Source: Ixodes scapularis (Eukaryota > Arthropoda > Arachnida > Ixodida > Ixodidae). Taken from it: 64,000 bases of DNA. The stretch is from positions 8,644,196 through 8,708,195 of the forward strand of contig NW_024609839.1 in assembly GCF_016920785.2 (NCBI RefSeq), written 5' to 3'. Below are positions 12,955 to 23,521 of the stretch, piece by piece (within the stretch, counting starts at the first letter, position 1; the number at the start of each line of letters is the position of its first letter). The translations under genes were made by a program, and so were the position numbers. Below the pieces are notes generated by a model. It worked only from the letters and a program-made list of their open reading frames with translations, was not told the origin of the DNA and ran no database searches.

Positions 12955-14077
12955 TCATGGTATACGAATACTCAATGCAGCTTGTCTTATAGGTAAAGGA
13001 AACAACCTTGGTCTTACTGGGGTTAAGTACAAAATTATTTTTAAGCACCAGTTTAGAACTGCCTGAACATCGTCTTGCATCATTAGACAGTCAGTAGTTG
13101 AATGCATATCGCGATAAATCTTAACATCGTCTGCAAGCTGCAGCACCTTTGAATGCTGCACACTCTCTACCAAATCATTCACAAAAATGGTGAATAACAA
13201 CGGCCTCAGATTGGACGTTTTAGGCACTCTAATATTTAAAACATATGAGGCAGAAAACTACCCTTCATAGAGCACTCTGTTATGTCTTCCACCAGGATAA
13301 CTAGACAACCAACTGCAAAACGAGCTAGTCATGCCCAATGCTGAACATTAGGCGAGTAACAACTTATGATTTACGAGATCAAAAGCTCTAGAGCAATTGA
13401 AATAGATAACATCACTTGTAACGGGACGTGATCTTAGGTAGAGTGCGTTCCAAAAATGATACAAGGTTTGTTTCCACTGAACGCGCTTGACAAAAACCAT
13501 GTTTGTTGAGACAAAACGACGATTTAAAATGAAAATAAATATGCTTTTACATTGCCTTTGCAAATACCTTAGAAAAAGATTAAGGAAGAGAAATTGATCT
13601 ATAGTTATTAACTCAGTCAGTGCGACCATATTTATGTATAGGAACAACCACTGCATTCGTTCATCCGTGAAAAAATACATCGGCCTCTAAGGACACGTTA
13701 AAAACATGCAGCAACACACGGGGAAAATATCCCTCTATCCCTTTACAATAAAAGCAGGAATTCTGTCCTCACCGCATGAGTTTTTTGGAACGAGCTAATT
13801 TATTGCGGAAAGCAAGCTGCGGGTGGATTCAAGAGGAGCATCGGTCATAGCAGTGCACGGAGTAATCAAGTTACCGACGGAAGAGAAGAACGTAGCTAAA
13901 AGATCACAGACAACGGACGGCTCAGATGTATATCCAGAGTCGTTTTGCAATGCAATAGTTTTAGATCAAACAGACGTCCTCATATACCTCGCGTAATTGC
14001 AGAGCATTAGAATCGCGTTGTAAATTGCGCTCAAATAAATTTCGCCAGTTGATTGAAATTCAACCGATCACGCCGTA
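12955..14077 (-). pseudogene. LINE ORF2 reverse transcriptase, broken
   Basis: In order on minus: GRTD, a stop, then VNNYRSISLP (fingers), NKHGFCQARSVETNLVSFL, VIYFNCSRAFDLVNHKLLLA, then LRPLLFTIFVNDLVESVQHS and LQLADDVKIYRD. LADD near 13126-13137 is the catalytic box. The ORF continues to a KTKVVSFTYKTS-like segment after a frame change near 13040. At least four stops or shifts interrupt it. Confidence 0.82.
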
Positions 14078-15106
14078 TCAACTTTTTGGCCGCTGAACGG
14101 TACTCTTAAACAGACCTGGCCACTTCTTTATGCCGGTGTTCTTGTACTTTTTATGATTCCTCGCTTTGTTACGCAATGCATCGCGTAGCTTTCTGGAGAA
14201 CCAAACATGATCGTTGCTAGTTCGAACACTTCTGCGTGGAATGAAATTATTTATGTCTCCAGTTATGATGGTTGTTAGACCTTGAACTGCGCTACCGATA
14301 CTGGAACATAGTGAAATAACGCTCCAGTTTACGTTGCGATGGTGATTGTAAAGACCAAGGTAATCCCCACGGTCGTAGTTATACCCGAGAGACTGATTAC
14401 TCGCCGACGTCCGAGCGGGAAGTACGAGAGTAAGGTTGAATGGTGGATGCAACTTATCGATAAAGACAGACGACAGTCGGCAGCCTCGAAAGTGATTGCT
14501 AATATATATGTTAGTCAGGCCCAAGCCAAGTGTATTTGCAACCCCGTTTGTTGTAGTATTAGGCTGATAAAGCCCAATGAAGTTCACAAACTCTATTGTT
14601 TCTTCGGCCCTCGCGCGTGTCTCAATTCATGCAGCACTAAGCGTGTTTGACTTCCAATCAACGCCAGGCACATTAAAGTCACCAACGATCATCTCATCAT
14701 CGGTTCAAAAATCTACAGCACCGGAAATGTAGTTCAAAGTGTGTATGAATGATTGTTTTCCAGAACGAGGTGGAAAGTAATAGTTTCCAAAAATTAAGTT
14801 AGGCTGGCCCGCAAAACTGATTTGCACCCAAACACATCCGTTTCCTTCTTGCAGATCAAACCTGCGAAAACATGATAACGACTTATGCACCGCCAGAGTG
14901 GCCCGCAAACCAGTTAAATCCATATCACGTCTGTAAACGCAATATTCGTCAGTAGAATATTTGTTGCTAGAGATTACTTGCTTAAGGCATGTTTCCGTGA
15001 AACAAATTACACGAAAATTGGAAGTCGTGACACCTTGAAAGAAAACTGCAGGTTTGGCCCATAACCCACGAGCGGTTTGGTAGTATACACGGATGTTATC
15101 CCTCAC
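14078..15106 (-). pseudogene. LINE ORF2 N-terminal endonuclease, one near-continuous frame
   Basis: The frame begins near DNIRVYYQTARGL, with VICFTETCL (metal-binding Glu), VYRRDMDLTG, FGNYYFPPRSGKQSF and, after a stop at 14703, DEMIVGDFNVPGVDW, the catalytic Asp/Asn box. A second stop at about 14630 precedes FVNFIGLYQPN and SNDHVWFSRKLRDALRNKAR, the usual linker to the RT. Only two stops in 340 codons make this the best preserved part of the element. Confidence 0.85.
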
Positions 15107-15283
15107 GAGTTCTCGCTAGCTGTTGGTCACTCTGAATCCGGATCACGCAAGGGCCCCAAAAGGGCCTAAAAAGACTACCTTCCGGCCGTACACTATAGAG
15201 TCATTAATTTTGATTCGGCAATCAACAGTAGTGCTTGCACGAAAATAGCTGTATCAATCGTGCTTACTGCGAAGTTTTGTACA

Positions 15284-16125
15284 CTAAAATGCTCCAGTTA
15301 GGAGCATTGACGGCAGGAAGTTGTTCACTTCCTCGCACGTCATGTCCGGGCTCAGCCTCGTCACGGAAAGTGCCCGCTTTACAGGTGGCCGCGCAATCAA
15401 GGAGAGTGAGGCACTTGTGCACGCACCAACTTTAGCCAACGGACGTCGCTTCTTTCTCGTCACAAGCTGAAATCTGTCGTCGGTCACTGAGCCTGTCACA
15501 GAGGATGGATCCTCGACGATACTGCTGGCGTGCTCGGGGACAGAGCCAGAGACCCATGCCTGAAATGGTGGAGCGATGTTCCACCCAGGAGTCTTTTCCT
15601 TTGCACGACCGGCGTCGTTGTCAAGGTGGCGGCTGTTTTCGGTAGGATTCTGACTACTCATGGCTCCCGCGTAACTCGTGTGGGCACGAGGCGCTGCATG
15701 ATCAGTAATGTTGGGAGCTGCACGGACGAGCTGCGTCCTAAGCGATTTGGCTTGTTGAAGCTCACTTCTTATCATGGCGTTTTGCTCCCGCATAACATTG
15801 ACTGTGCCTACAAGCAAGTCCACTTTGGCTGTCGAAGACAAAACGAGCATTTCGAGGGAGCTGCTCTGTACCCTTGGTTCGTTGTAACCCTTTTCCTAGC
15901 CGTCCTTCACAATGTCTTTTTGGGGCGTGTCCGTCGCGGTGGCGTTCAGCTTCGCTTCATCCGTGTCACGTCGCTTCGAACACGAGTTGCATTTGTAAGT
16001 ACTCACGCCTTCTGGCATGAAAAGGTTGTAGTCGTTCCCAGAAACGTTAATACATTTACAATGATATCGACGCAGGCATGCACAGCAGTTAAGATACTGT
16101 TGGTTCCATAAAATAGATCAGAGCA
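15284..16125 (-). pseudogene. LINE ORF1 with frameshifted PHD finger
   Basis: The N-terminal frame on minus gives KMAARKDVCTLCSDLFYG. A shift near 16090 moves the reading to CCACLRRYHCKCINVSGNDY and then YKCNSCSKRRDTDEAK. Together the spacing C-x2-C, C-x2-C, H-x2-C, C-x2-C is the Cys4-His-Cys3 pattern of a PHD zinc finger. A stop near 15890 precedes a 188-codon frame rich in Ser/Ala/Pro that ends with RPPVKRALSVTRLSPDMTC, resembling the start of an RNA-binding fold in CR1-like ORF1s. Known ORF1 proteins bind element RNA; this copy is broken. Confidence 0.75.
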
Positions 16126-16239
16126 CAATGTGCAGACGTCCTTCCTGGCAGCCATCTTGGCACCTTTCTGCGGAGCGCTGTCAGATAGGTCATTCCCTTG
16201 TGGCGTCATTCCTCAGAGACTATAATCAGTACAATCGGC

Positions 16240-17459
16240 GAACTGGTGGGAGAGAAAATTGCTGGCTTGGACAAGAAACATGCCACCGTGTACCAACCGG
16301 GGACACCGAAGATGTAACTTGATCGTGCGATTTCAGCACAGACTTGGTTTAGAGGTTGTCACCAATGCACTAAGTTCTTTTCCTGCCGATTTTCATTTAC
16401 AGTTTGTGGGATTTCTCTTGCTGCTACCCGTCTCGGAGAATGACACAGCACACCGGTTCAACAACACGTAAACGTATAATGACCACTATCGCCTGCGCCG
16501 CGATCCCAACAGCCCCCGCGCATCCGCTGCGACGGCCTTTTATCAGCGGCGGAGTGCCGCTCGCGTGGCCAGTTGCCCTTGGCCCCCTCGTGGTCAAGAT
16601 GACCACTTATGATTGTCGGAGGGGCAGCCTGGGCAAACGCTTGGAATCGCCGGGTTGCCCCCAAGTTTATATACACGTCGAGTTCGGTCGGGAGCTGCCG
16701 GTGTTGTGAGCTCGGCCTCTGAGCTCGTTCTCCTCCCCCCAGTTCCATCTCTACTTCCTTCTTCCGAAGAACCGGTTGCCACAGTTCTATAGCAAGTGCG
16801 CAGAAAAACCAAGAAAAAAGCTATAAACAGATGACACATTTTCTTTAGAACAACTATCGCCTCTTTACATTATTTTTTTTTTTTGTTAGAAATTGCGTGG
16901 GAAGTCGGAAATTATTTTTTTAAGGGGCTCCGGCTCCGCTTGTTCATATGGTGAACGGACGCGTTGTTTACAAGCACTTCGCTTACACTGCACAGAGACC
17001 CGATTTGCGTGAAGCTTCCGTGCAGGCGTCGTGCCCAAACCAGCGCCTTCGCAGCGGCGAGACTTCGCGTGTTGGTGCCAATGCGCCAAGGTATGCCACA
17101 GAGCGTGCACCTTGGTAAAGACTGCTGGCCTATAGTTAATTTGACTTTATGTGCAAGAGAGGCTACAAGCATGTGGCCCCCAACGCTATGCCAACCTCGA
17201 ACACAGAGCGAGTTGCGCGGCCGGAACATAGATGACGCCACCATAGAGGTGTACAGCAGCGCTCGCGTGGTCGGAGGTGCTCATTACTAAAAACTAAACA
17301 AAACAATAATGAATCAAACTTCATTCAACTGTAGTTATGACTGCATATTATTTCACTAAATACAAATTATGTATTCTTAAAAATATAACATATTTTTTTA
17401 AAAGTTCATGTCAACATCACACTCTTAAAATTTTGCTTTTTTTTTCTGTTTTTTGCGTT
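16240..17459. promoter_or_regulatory. GC-rich, promoter-like stretch upstream of the minus-strand LINE
   Basis: On minus, GTATATAAA at 16666-16674 is a TATA-like box followed by CpG-rich sequence running toward the LINE. It could be the element's 5' UTR/promoter or unrelated host DNA. From 16840 to 17459 I see AT-rich and CpG-rich patches on both strands but no supported gene. Confidence 0.35.
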
Positions 17460-17751
17460 TCTAAAACGAAACCGCTGCCTGTGCGCATGCGCGTTTGCGC
17501 TCTGCGCGTTCTGAAACCGGTGGACCGTTGTGGAGGCGTCCGTGGGTCTGCTCGGTGCTTTCGCGCTTCGCTCGCCTTCGGAGCGTCAAGCGTCGGTGCG
17601 TCGATCATCGCATTGTGCGAGCCTCGCACTTTGGGGCAAGTGGAAAGCTTTTCGTGTCTTTGAACCCCTCATTCGTGTGGTTACGCAAAGTCGTGCCCAA
17701 GCAGCGTCGGGGACAAGAAGCACCCGTTTGTTCGAATCCCAACTGACAAAG
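17460..17751 (+). CDS. Candidate CpG-rich first exon with GTGAGT donor (unknown gene)
   Basis: The stretch is markedly richer in CpG than its AT-rich neighbours and ends at AACTGACAAAG|GTGAGTTTG, a canonical splice donor (GT at 17752). One frame just before the donor reads KHPFVRIPTDK and stays open when joined to the acceptor at 18830. In that frame a stop lies about 30 codons upstream and no ATG follows it, so the exon start is unresolved and part may be 5' UTR. Two other frames are open for 70-100 codons, which CpG-rich DNA allows by chance. No family is recognised. Confidence 0.3.
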
Positions 17752-18890
17752 GTGAGTTTGAAAGTTTTTACCCCAATTGAAACTTTTCCTAAGCTGATCT
17801 ACAAGCCACAAATTGCACCATTTGAGGGTTTTTTACTCTTTTAGGTAATTGACTATATCGTTTCATTTTGAAAATTTACAAAGTGTCACCGTGATTTCAT
17901 TGCGACGCACACATTTCGGCGATCGTCCGCACGTGGTTTTGTGGATGAAGACCGTCCTGCAAATATTTTATGATCTGTAGACTACTGTTGGCGAGATATC
18001 CCCTCCTCTGCCTCTTGTCAATTTCGTGCACAGCAGTGTAGATCCCCGTCGAGTAAATTGTAGTCTATATACAAATATTCTTCTCCCAGCTTTATAATAT
18101 TTCAGAGTTCATCTTATAATATCTGCCCGTTTTTATTAATGTGTCTCGTGTAGATTCTTTTACAGCCCTGCGACTAGTTTTGCCACGTTTTATTTTTTTT
18201 TATAAATAAATAGAAAGCTGGATAGTAAAATAACTTATTTTTTAAAGACACTTTTAAAGTCTTGAAAGACTTACGGATAGAAGGGTGGAATGCAGACAGC
18301 AGAGCTTGATCGCGAAATCTGCTATCCGCCCTTCCATGCGTAAGTCCTTCGAAAGTTTTTACACCTCCCAACGCACTTCCCTCAGAACAATTAAAGCTCG
18401 CGTTAGGCTTTTTTTTTCGTTTGGTGCATAAAATAGCATCATTTGCATTAAGTGTTATTTTCTTGTGTATCCTATCCATGCAGATTCTAAAGGCATGAAA
18501 ATCACTCCAACAAGCCTCAGAGACAGGGAAACCCAATAGACAAAAGGTAGTGTCCGTGGTAACTTTTTTGTGAAGTGCACTTGATTGCTGGCCAACCTAT
18601 CAAGCTGAACATGTAACCATCAGCATGTTAGGTTCCGCCGTAGTGATCTATGCAGTCTAATACGGTCAACTGTAATGTAAAACGAGAGTGGCTGGGGCAA
18701 AGAGGATTATAACGAAAACAAATGGATAGTAGAAGCAGCCCTATGCAATGTTTCATAGCCCTGTTTTTATTCTGCAAGTGTAAGTGTTGTGACGAGACAA
18801 ACTAATGTGCTCTTACATTGTTCTGTGCAGATCCTGAGAGGATAGAGAACACACATACAGCAAAAATGAGAAAGAACAATGAAGTGGCTG

Positions 18891-18898
18891 GTCCATCC
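18891..18898. repeat. hAT target-site duplication, left
   Basis: GTCCATCC, identical to 21585-21592. Only perfect agreement across 8 bp, directly at the inverted ends, was required for this call. Confidence 0.85.
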
Positions 18899-19120
18899 CA
18901 GACTTGTACACGTTACTGAAAAATAGTAAGGAATTACATTTACAATTACTCAAGGCTAAATTGTAATTTATTACAATTACAATTACCCTACCAAAAAAGT
19001 AACTGACCGTTACCCTAAAAAGTAATCCGTTACTTTCGTGGCGTTACTTTTAACATTATTATCCTCAAGTAAGAAACAAATGGAAGAGGGTTATACAAGT
19101 TCTCATTATTGCAGCCTGTT

Positions 19121-19280
19121 CTATTTAATGACCTTGAGTATTTCGAGAAACAGCTGGCTCTCGAATGTCTCGTCAGACGTTTTGCGTTATCTCTTACTCA
19201 ATATATCGACTGCTACGCTGAACACCATTTGAGCTGAGGCACTGGATGGGAGTGCCATATTGTTCCTCACGAATGCTTCA
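19121..19280 (-). pseudogene. hAT transposase C-terminal dimerisation remnant
   Basis: The minus strand reads EAFVRNNMALPSSASAQMVF, SVAVDILSKR, a stop, then RKTSDETFESQLFLEILKVI and a stop. The pattern LPSSSxxxERxFSxxGxIL ... RxxLSxxxFExLLFL is the dimerisation domain at the C-terminus of hAT transposases. One internal stop and loss of the ERLF-type charged pair (here AQMVF) indicate decay. The catalytic DDE region and N-terminal zinc finger are not recognisable. Its place inside the CAG-ended element supports the hAT assignment. Confidence 0.7.
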
Positions 19281-19794
19281 TGCTCTGCATTGAGATTTTT
19301 CAGCGAAACAAGGGAAGTGCTATTTACCTCGAATGTAGATTAAAGCTTCGGCGTTGCAGCCATTGCCTGCTATTCCAAAGATTTAGTAGATCCTTCCGGT
19401 ACCTCCAATACGCGCGATAACGGTACCCGATAACGATATGATGCATGCGCAAAGACGGCGGCGAAGTGTCGGATATCGTAATCGGAGTCACCGGACCGAT
19501 CTACTAAAATTCGCGAAGCTGTGGAAGTCATCAATAGCCATACATAGTTGTAACAGTAAGGTGATAATTAAATAATAAATGAGGTTTGGCTCGATATTCT
19601 TCTTCCTTTGGTTCTGAACAGCTCGAGCGTCACTTGAGACATTGGTGAATAAAAAAGAATTTCCAGTATATAAATATAAGTAATAAAAAAAAAAATGAAA
19701 GCCGTTTACAACTCCCTGTAATGCCGAATTAGAGCGCAGCTCTTGAGGAGGAGGAGGGAAGGGTACTGGGGGGGGTGGGTCAAGTGACCTCGGG

Positions 19795-20100
19795 GGGCGG
19801 GGGGTCACGTGACCTTGGGGGTCACGTGACCTTGTGGGAGTCACGTGACCTTCTGGGAGTCACGTGAGCTTGGAGCGTCACGTGACGTCGGGGGGGGGTC
19901 ACGTGACCTGGGGCCACGTGACGATGCCGATGACGTCACTGATGACGCCATCACTGATGATGATGACGATGCGGATGCCGGTGACGTCATCAGTGACGTC
20001 ACTGATGACGTCATCAGTGGCTATGACGTCAACGGGGGGTCAGGTGACCTCGGGGTATCCCCAGGTCACTTGATCCCGGGGGGGTCACGTGACCTAGGTA
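19795..20100. repeat. Array of GTCACGTGAC (E-box) and TGACGTCA (CRE) palindromes
   Basis: I count eight CACGTG cores and five exact TGACGTCA octamers in about 300 bp. CACGTG is the E-box core bound by bHLH-type factors and TGACGTCA the cAMP-response element bound by CREB/ATF factors. Whether they are bound in vivo is unknown; the array may simply be a minisatellite whose palindromic unit resembles these sites. Confidence 0.75.
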
Positions 20101-20510
20101 ACCCTCGTGACCCTCGTGAGGGTAACCCTAGTAACCCTTGTGAGGGCAACTCTCGTGACCCTCGTGAGGGTAACTCTCGTGACCCTCGTGAGGGTAACTC
20201 TCATAAGCCTCGTGACCCTCGTGAGGGTAACTCTCATAAGCCTCGTGACCCTCGTGAGGGTAACCCTCGTGAAGGTTACCCTCACGAGGGTTACTAACCC
20301 TCGTAACCCTTGTGAGGGTTACGAGGGTACGTAACCCTCGTGAGGGTAACCCTCGTGAAGGTAACCCTTTTGAGGGTAACTAACCCTCGTAACCCTCGTG
20401 AGGGTTACGAGGGTAAGTAACCCTCGTGGCCCTCGTGATCCTCGTGAGGGTAACCCTCATGAGATTAACCCTCGTAACCCTCGTAACCCTCACGAGGGTT
20501 ACGAGGGTTG
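20096..20510. repeat. CCCTCGTGAGGG palindromic minisatellite
   Basis: Units of the type AACCCTCGTGACCCTCGTGAGGGT repeat with variable spacing, many of them palindromic. The core CCCTCGTGAGGG can form short hairpins on either strand. The spacing and sequence differ from arthropod telomere (TTAGG)n and from CRISPR arrays. Confidence 0.85.
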
Positions 20511-21584
20511 CGGTTACGCCGACGCCGACGCCGACGCCGACGCCGCTCAAGCCGGGAACGGGCCCCTAAGAGCTGCGCTCTAAAAAGGACAGTCATAACA
20601 ACAATTAATTAGAACGTCGGTTAAAACAAGGAAATGCAAACGCACGTTTGCCGTGCGTACCTTTCTTGGTACCTTTCAAAAACGCACGGAGCACGAACCG
20701 GCTGCAGTTTACTCCAGTGTTCTCCACATAGACGTCCGCTGATGTCACGCGCAGCAAAGGGTAGAGTACTAAGTAAGCCACGCCATGGTCCCACTCACGA
20801 GTTTCACTCTCTCCTCAAGCCCAGAATATCAAGTCTACGTCAGCCACCATCATGTTTTATTTGTAAAAAATATCTGCTTGAGATAAGATGCGTCCTGCTG
20901 GGGCAAAACATGAAGAAGAAAGAAAGACTATTACCATTTTCTAAGTGCTCGCAAAAAGCTGACCCACAAAAAAGATAGGGTAGACGGAGCGTTGTCTCGT
21001 GTTGTGACATTATGAAAATGGTCGTAGTCACTATAACCGAGAAGGACACTGTTAATTCTTTTCAGTGCACTTACCGCCTCGACCTTCTCGAAGAGGTGCA
21101 CAATCGCTTGGTGTCCTCCTCTGCCTGTCTTCGATCGCAAAGAAAAAACAAAGGGTCTTAAAAAAAGCGGAAATAACGTGCCCCCCCCCCCCCCCTTTTT
21201 GTTTTCTTTGTAGAAATGTTCATTTGGATTTTTTGACATTGTTGTTAGGGTCTAAAAAAATAGATTCAGGGGCTTGGTGTTGCAAAAAAAGGCTTTGCGG
21301 AACTGAAGAGTGCCAAGCTTCCCTTTGCGCTGGTCGATTCGCGTGACAGTGCCACTGCGCTCAACTTTACAGAAAAAAATCTTTATTTAGAAAATGGGGG
21401 GGGGGGGGGGGGCCTCTGAAAAAAAAAATGTAACGGATTACAAGGAATCCGTTACGTCAAAAATGTAAGGGAATTACTTTGAAATTACTCTAGAAAATAT
21501 GTAATTATTCCGTCACTAAATTACTGATAAATGTAAGGGATTACAAGTAATGTCGTAACTTGTAACGGATTACGTACAAGTCTG

Positions 21585-21592
21585 GTCCATCC
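21585..21592. repeat. hAT target-site duplication, right
   Basis: GTCCATCC, the partner of 18891-18898. Confidence 0.85.
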
Positions 21593-21759
21593 CATGGGCA
21601 TCATAGGATCTCGGTGGCCACACCAAGAAAACCTGGTTCAACTCGTGGTCCAACTGGACGGCGCAAGCGACAGGTATCGGAAGCTCATCAAGAGGCCAAG
21701 AGAAATGAGAAATACCAAAGTGGTCTACAGATAGCTAGGTCTACACATTATTAAGTTTC

Positions 21760-23390
21760 TAAAGATTTTGGTTTAGGTCTGTAAGTAAGCAACGAATAAG
21801 TTTGCCCGAATTACCATTCATTGTGTCAACTGTTTATTTGCATGGACCAGTCAGAATGACAAGAGCTTTCAACTAGGCACGAAATTTTTTGGCTGTGCTT
21901 CTTGAGATCCTTCAGAGACAATGTTGTCCACTGCGTCAGCAGGTTGCTCCTTGCTCGATTTTTATGGAGCAAAATCATAGACTAACAGAAGCCTGTGAGC
22001 ATTAGACAGGTTGTTAGCCTGCTGGTGGCCAACAACCTCTAGGCAGTTTTTTTTTTTTTTTTTTTAGGGTGGGAATGCGAGGGGGGAAATATCTGTTGCT
22101 TCGAAACAGTGATTCCAGGATTTTTGGCAGCTAGAATTCAAACTACGTACTTGGGGAGTTTCAGTCTTTAAGATCTCAATTTTTGGTGAACAATATCTGA
22201 CCCACTAAAATTTTGCGTTATTGCCTTGTTACACAGGTTGAAGAATTGATGATTTATCGTAATATACGGTCAGGTTAGTATTTGAGATTCCACAACCAAT
22301 TACCATTTAAATATCTTCTTAGACATACCTCACCGACAGGGCTGATTGCATACAATTCTCCGGCAAGGCTGCATATTTACTTCACATTGGGTTTGCTTCT
22401 ATCTAGCACATATCAGAAATTATAATTATTCTGTTTTAATGCCACGGAAACAGACCTTTTTTGTGCTGTTACAGTATTTTCTATTTTAATATGAACATCT
22501 CCAGTTTCCAAAACAATTCTCCATAGTGTTGGTCATCCATAATCTTGAATCATTGACAAAATCACAAAGAATAAACAATGAAGGTGGTATGTTGCTTATT
22601 TTCGTCATCTGCAACTGGGAAAGGGAAAGGACTGCAAGTGATTCAGGTTGAAAACCCCTGAAAATTGTAACCATTGAGTCACCATTGTCATATCTGACAA
22701 TGGTGCAGTTCTGGGTAAATTCCGTAACTGAAGAGCTTTACTCTTCTTTTTTTCCTTACTAATATATTTCCCCCCTTTTTTTGCGTTTGTCTTTACAGAG
22801 ACCACAATAAAAAGATAAAAACATGTATTTATCCATTTCGTTCCCAAGCTAGCTGTCCATAGTACGTACTTCGGGTTTCTTTATTTCACGTGACGGGTTA
22901 GAATTGTATGGGGACACATATCAGTCCCCGAAAATATGACATTTATAGCGGCGTGACCGAAACGATCGACCATGTTAGCGAGACATGACTGTATTGCGTT
23001 TTTCAATCGCGAAGACAGATATTCTCGCGCCATAGTTGCATCTGAGGTTTACGAAATTTTAAACAGTCACTTGTCGAGCTAAGGCAGTAATAGGTGGTGC
23101 GCACCGATAGCCTTTCAAAGTGAAAAAAGCTATATCATGTTCGCGCTAACAGTGTCGCACATTGTATCTTCACTGTAGCACTTCTTGCTAACGTTGATAC
23201 TGCGCGGATTATTAATTTTCTTCCGCATAGCAACGCTTGTTTAAAGTGACAGTGTAAATTGTTTTTCCTTGTCAATGACTGAATAAATGCGTCAGCGAGT
23301 GCGAAAAATGCTGCATCTGTTTCGATTCCCTGGAAGACGCCGACGACAAGTAACGGACTGTCATCTGCTGGACACAAGGTAGGCAAGCAG
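21760..23390. other. Intron-like or intergenic stretch
   Basis: AT-rich with T-runs (22050-22067). No terminal repeat, SINE box or convincing exon was found. Confidence 0.45.
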
Positions 23391-23397
23391 AACTTAC

Positions 23398-23521
23398 AAT
23401 TCTTTGCCATAACAAGTGGCAGGGCACGCGCGAACCGTAAATTTCCAAACAAAACGTACCGCGGTACCGGTGGTACCGCGGTAGGGAGCAGCGGCAGGGC
23501 ACGGCGGAAGGGCTGCGCCAT
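23398..23521 (-). CDS. Candidate first coding exon on minus (unknown gene)
   Basis: ATG at 23521 lies in a good context (AACATGGCG) within a CpG-rich block. The 41-codon frame MAQPFRRALPLLPTAVPPVP and onward through YVLFGNLRFARALP is rich in Arg, Leu and Pro, lacks acidic residues at its start and could be a mitochondrial or secretory leader. It ends at AAAGAATT|GTAAGT, a canonical donor (GT at 23397-23396). No following exon is identified in the window. A palindrome around GGTACCGCGGTACC lies in the exon. I do not recognise the protein. Confidence 0.4.

Larger units (their letters stand above)
12156..16230 (-). mobile_element. Near full-length CR1/Jockey-like LINE, minus strand, decayed
   Basis: Read on minus from about 16230 to 12156, the element gives ORF1 with a PHD finger (15950-16125) and a coiled/low-complexity region (15284-15850), then ORF2 with endonuclease (14588-15106), a post-endonuclease region (14078-14587), RT fingers/palm (12955-14077), C-terminal LINE sequence (about 12390-12950) and a (AAAT)n tail (12156-12175). 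PHD fingers in ORF1 are a known trait of CR1-like LINEs. Length near 4.1 kb and domain order indicate an almost complete copy; several frameshifts and stops mark it as dead. The 5' boundary is not fixed. Confidence 0.85.
19680..20583. repeat. AGAGCTGCGCTCT-family repeat, copy B (longest)
   Basis: TTAGAGCGCAGCTCTT (19729-19744) and AAGAGCTGCGCTCTAA (20568-20583) form perfect 16-bp inverted ends. The family-wide flank GTTTACAACTCCCTGTAATG lies outside the left end. Between them are, in order, a GAGG block, GTCACGTGACC units, TGACGTCA units, a CCCTCGTGAGGG minisatellite and (GCCGAC)n. No protein is encoded; long frames here are by-products of repeats whose unit avoids stops. It is nested in the hAT element. 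Confidence 0.8.
18899..21584. mobile_element. hAT-superfamily DNA transposon with 8-bp TSD
   Basis: Ends are CAGACTTGTAC at left and GTACAAGTCTG at right. The identical 8-bp GTCCATCC stands immediately outside at 18891-18898 and 21585-21592. An 8-bp duplication and CAG-starting ends are hallmarks of hAT elements. Subterminal DNA at both ends (18901-19057, 21425-21580) is packed with GTAACGGATTAC/GTAATCCGTTAC motifs in both orientations, likely transposase-binding sites. A remnant of the hAT dimerisation domain lies inside. The element hosts a nested AGAGC-family repeat (19.68-20.58 kb) and G/C homopolymers near 21180 and 21395. Confidence 0.85.
18831..21754 (+). pseudogene. Candidate exon split by a hAT insertion
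   Basis: An acceptor (TTACATTGTTCTGTGCAG, ending 18830) opens a coding-like frame: PERIENTHTAK, then from ATG 18866 MRKNNEVAGPS. The hAT element interrupts it at 18899. If one copy of the 8-bp target duplication is kept, the frame continues uninterrupted on the far side from 21593 with GHHRISVATPRKPG and a basic, Arg/Lys-rich tail that stops at 21752-21754 (TAA). A GTAAGT donor-like site follows at 21781. No domain is recognised. Continuity through the repaired site is the main support; the gene itself is inferred. Confidence 0.4.

Noticed and set aside
15530..16111. 193-codon plus-strand ORF
   Set aside because: It is antisense to LINE ORF1 with the PHD finger, has no domain, and the minus reading explains the region.
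17460..18898. THAP-like reading KHPFVRIPTDK|DPER
   Set aside because: It has a vaguely THAP-like FxRIPTD, but the N-terminal Cys spacing is poor, there is no start codon and no downstream Trp, so I did not call a THAP domain.
19845..20334. Long overlapping open frames on both strands
   Set aside because: They run through GTCACGTGAC, TGACGTCA and CCCTCGTGAGGG arrays; the repeat units lack stops, giving Arg/Glu or Val/Thr tandem peptides with no domain.
20096..20510. CRISPR-like repeat array
   Set aside because: Units are contiguous and variable without unique spacers, and the genome is eukaryotic.
20096..20510. Telomeric repeat
   Set aside because: The CCCTCGTGAGGG unit is unlike (TTAGG)n and is bounded by family ends inside a hAT element.
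18888..21594. 13-bp target duplication CTGGTCCATCCCA
   Set aside because: The extra bases are explained by the CAG/CTG ends of the element; the true duplication is the 8-bp GTCCATCC.
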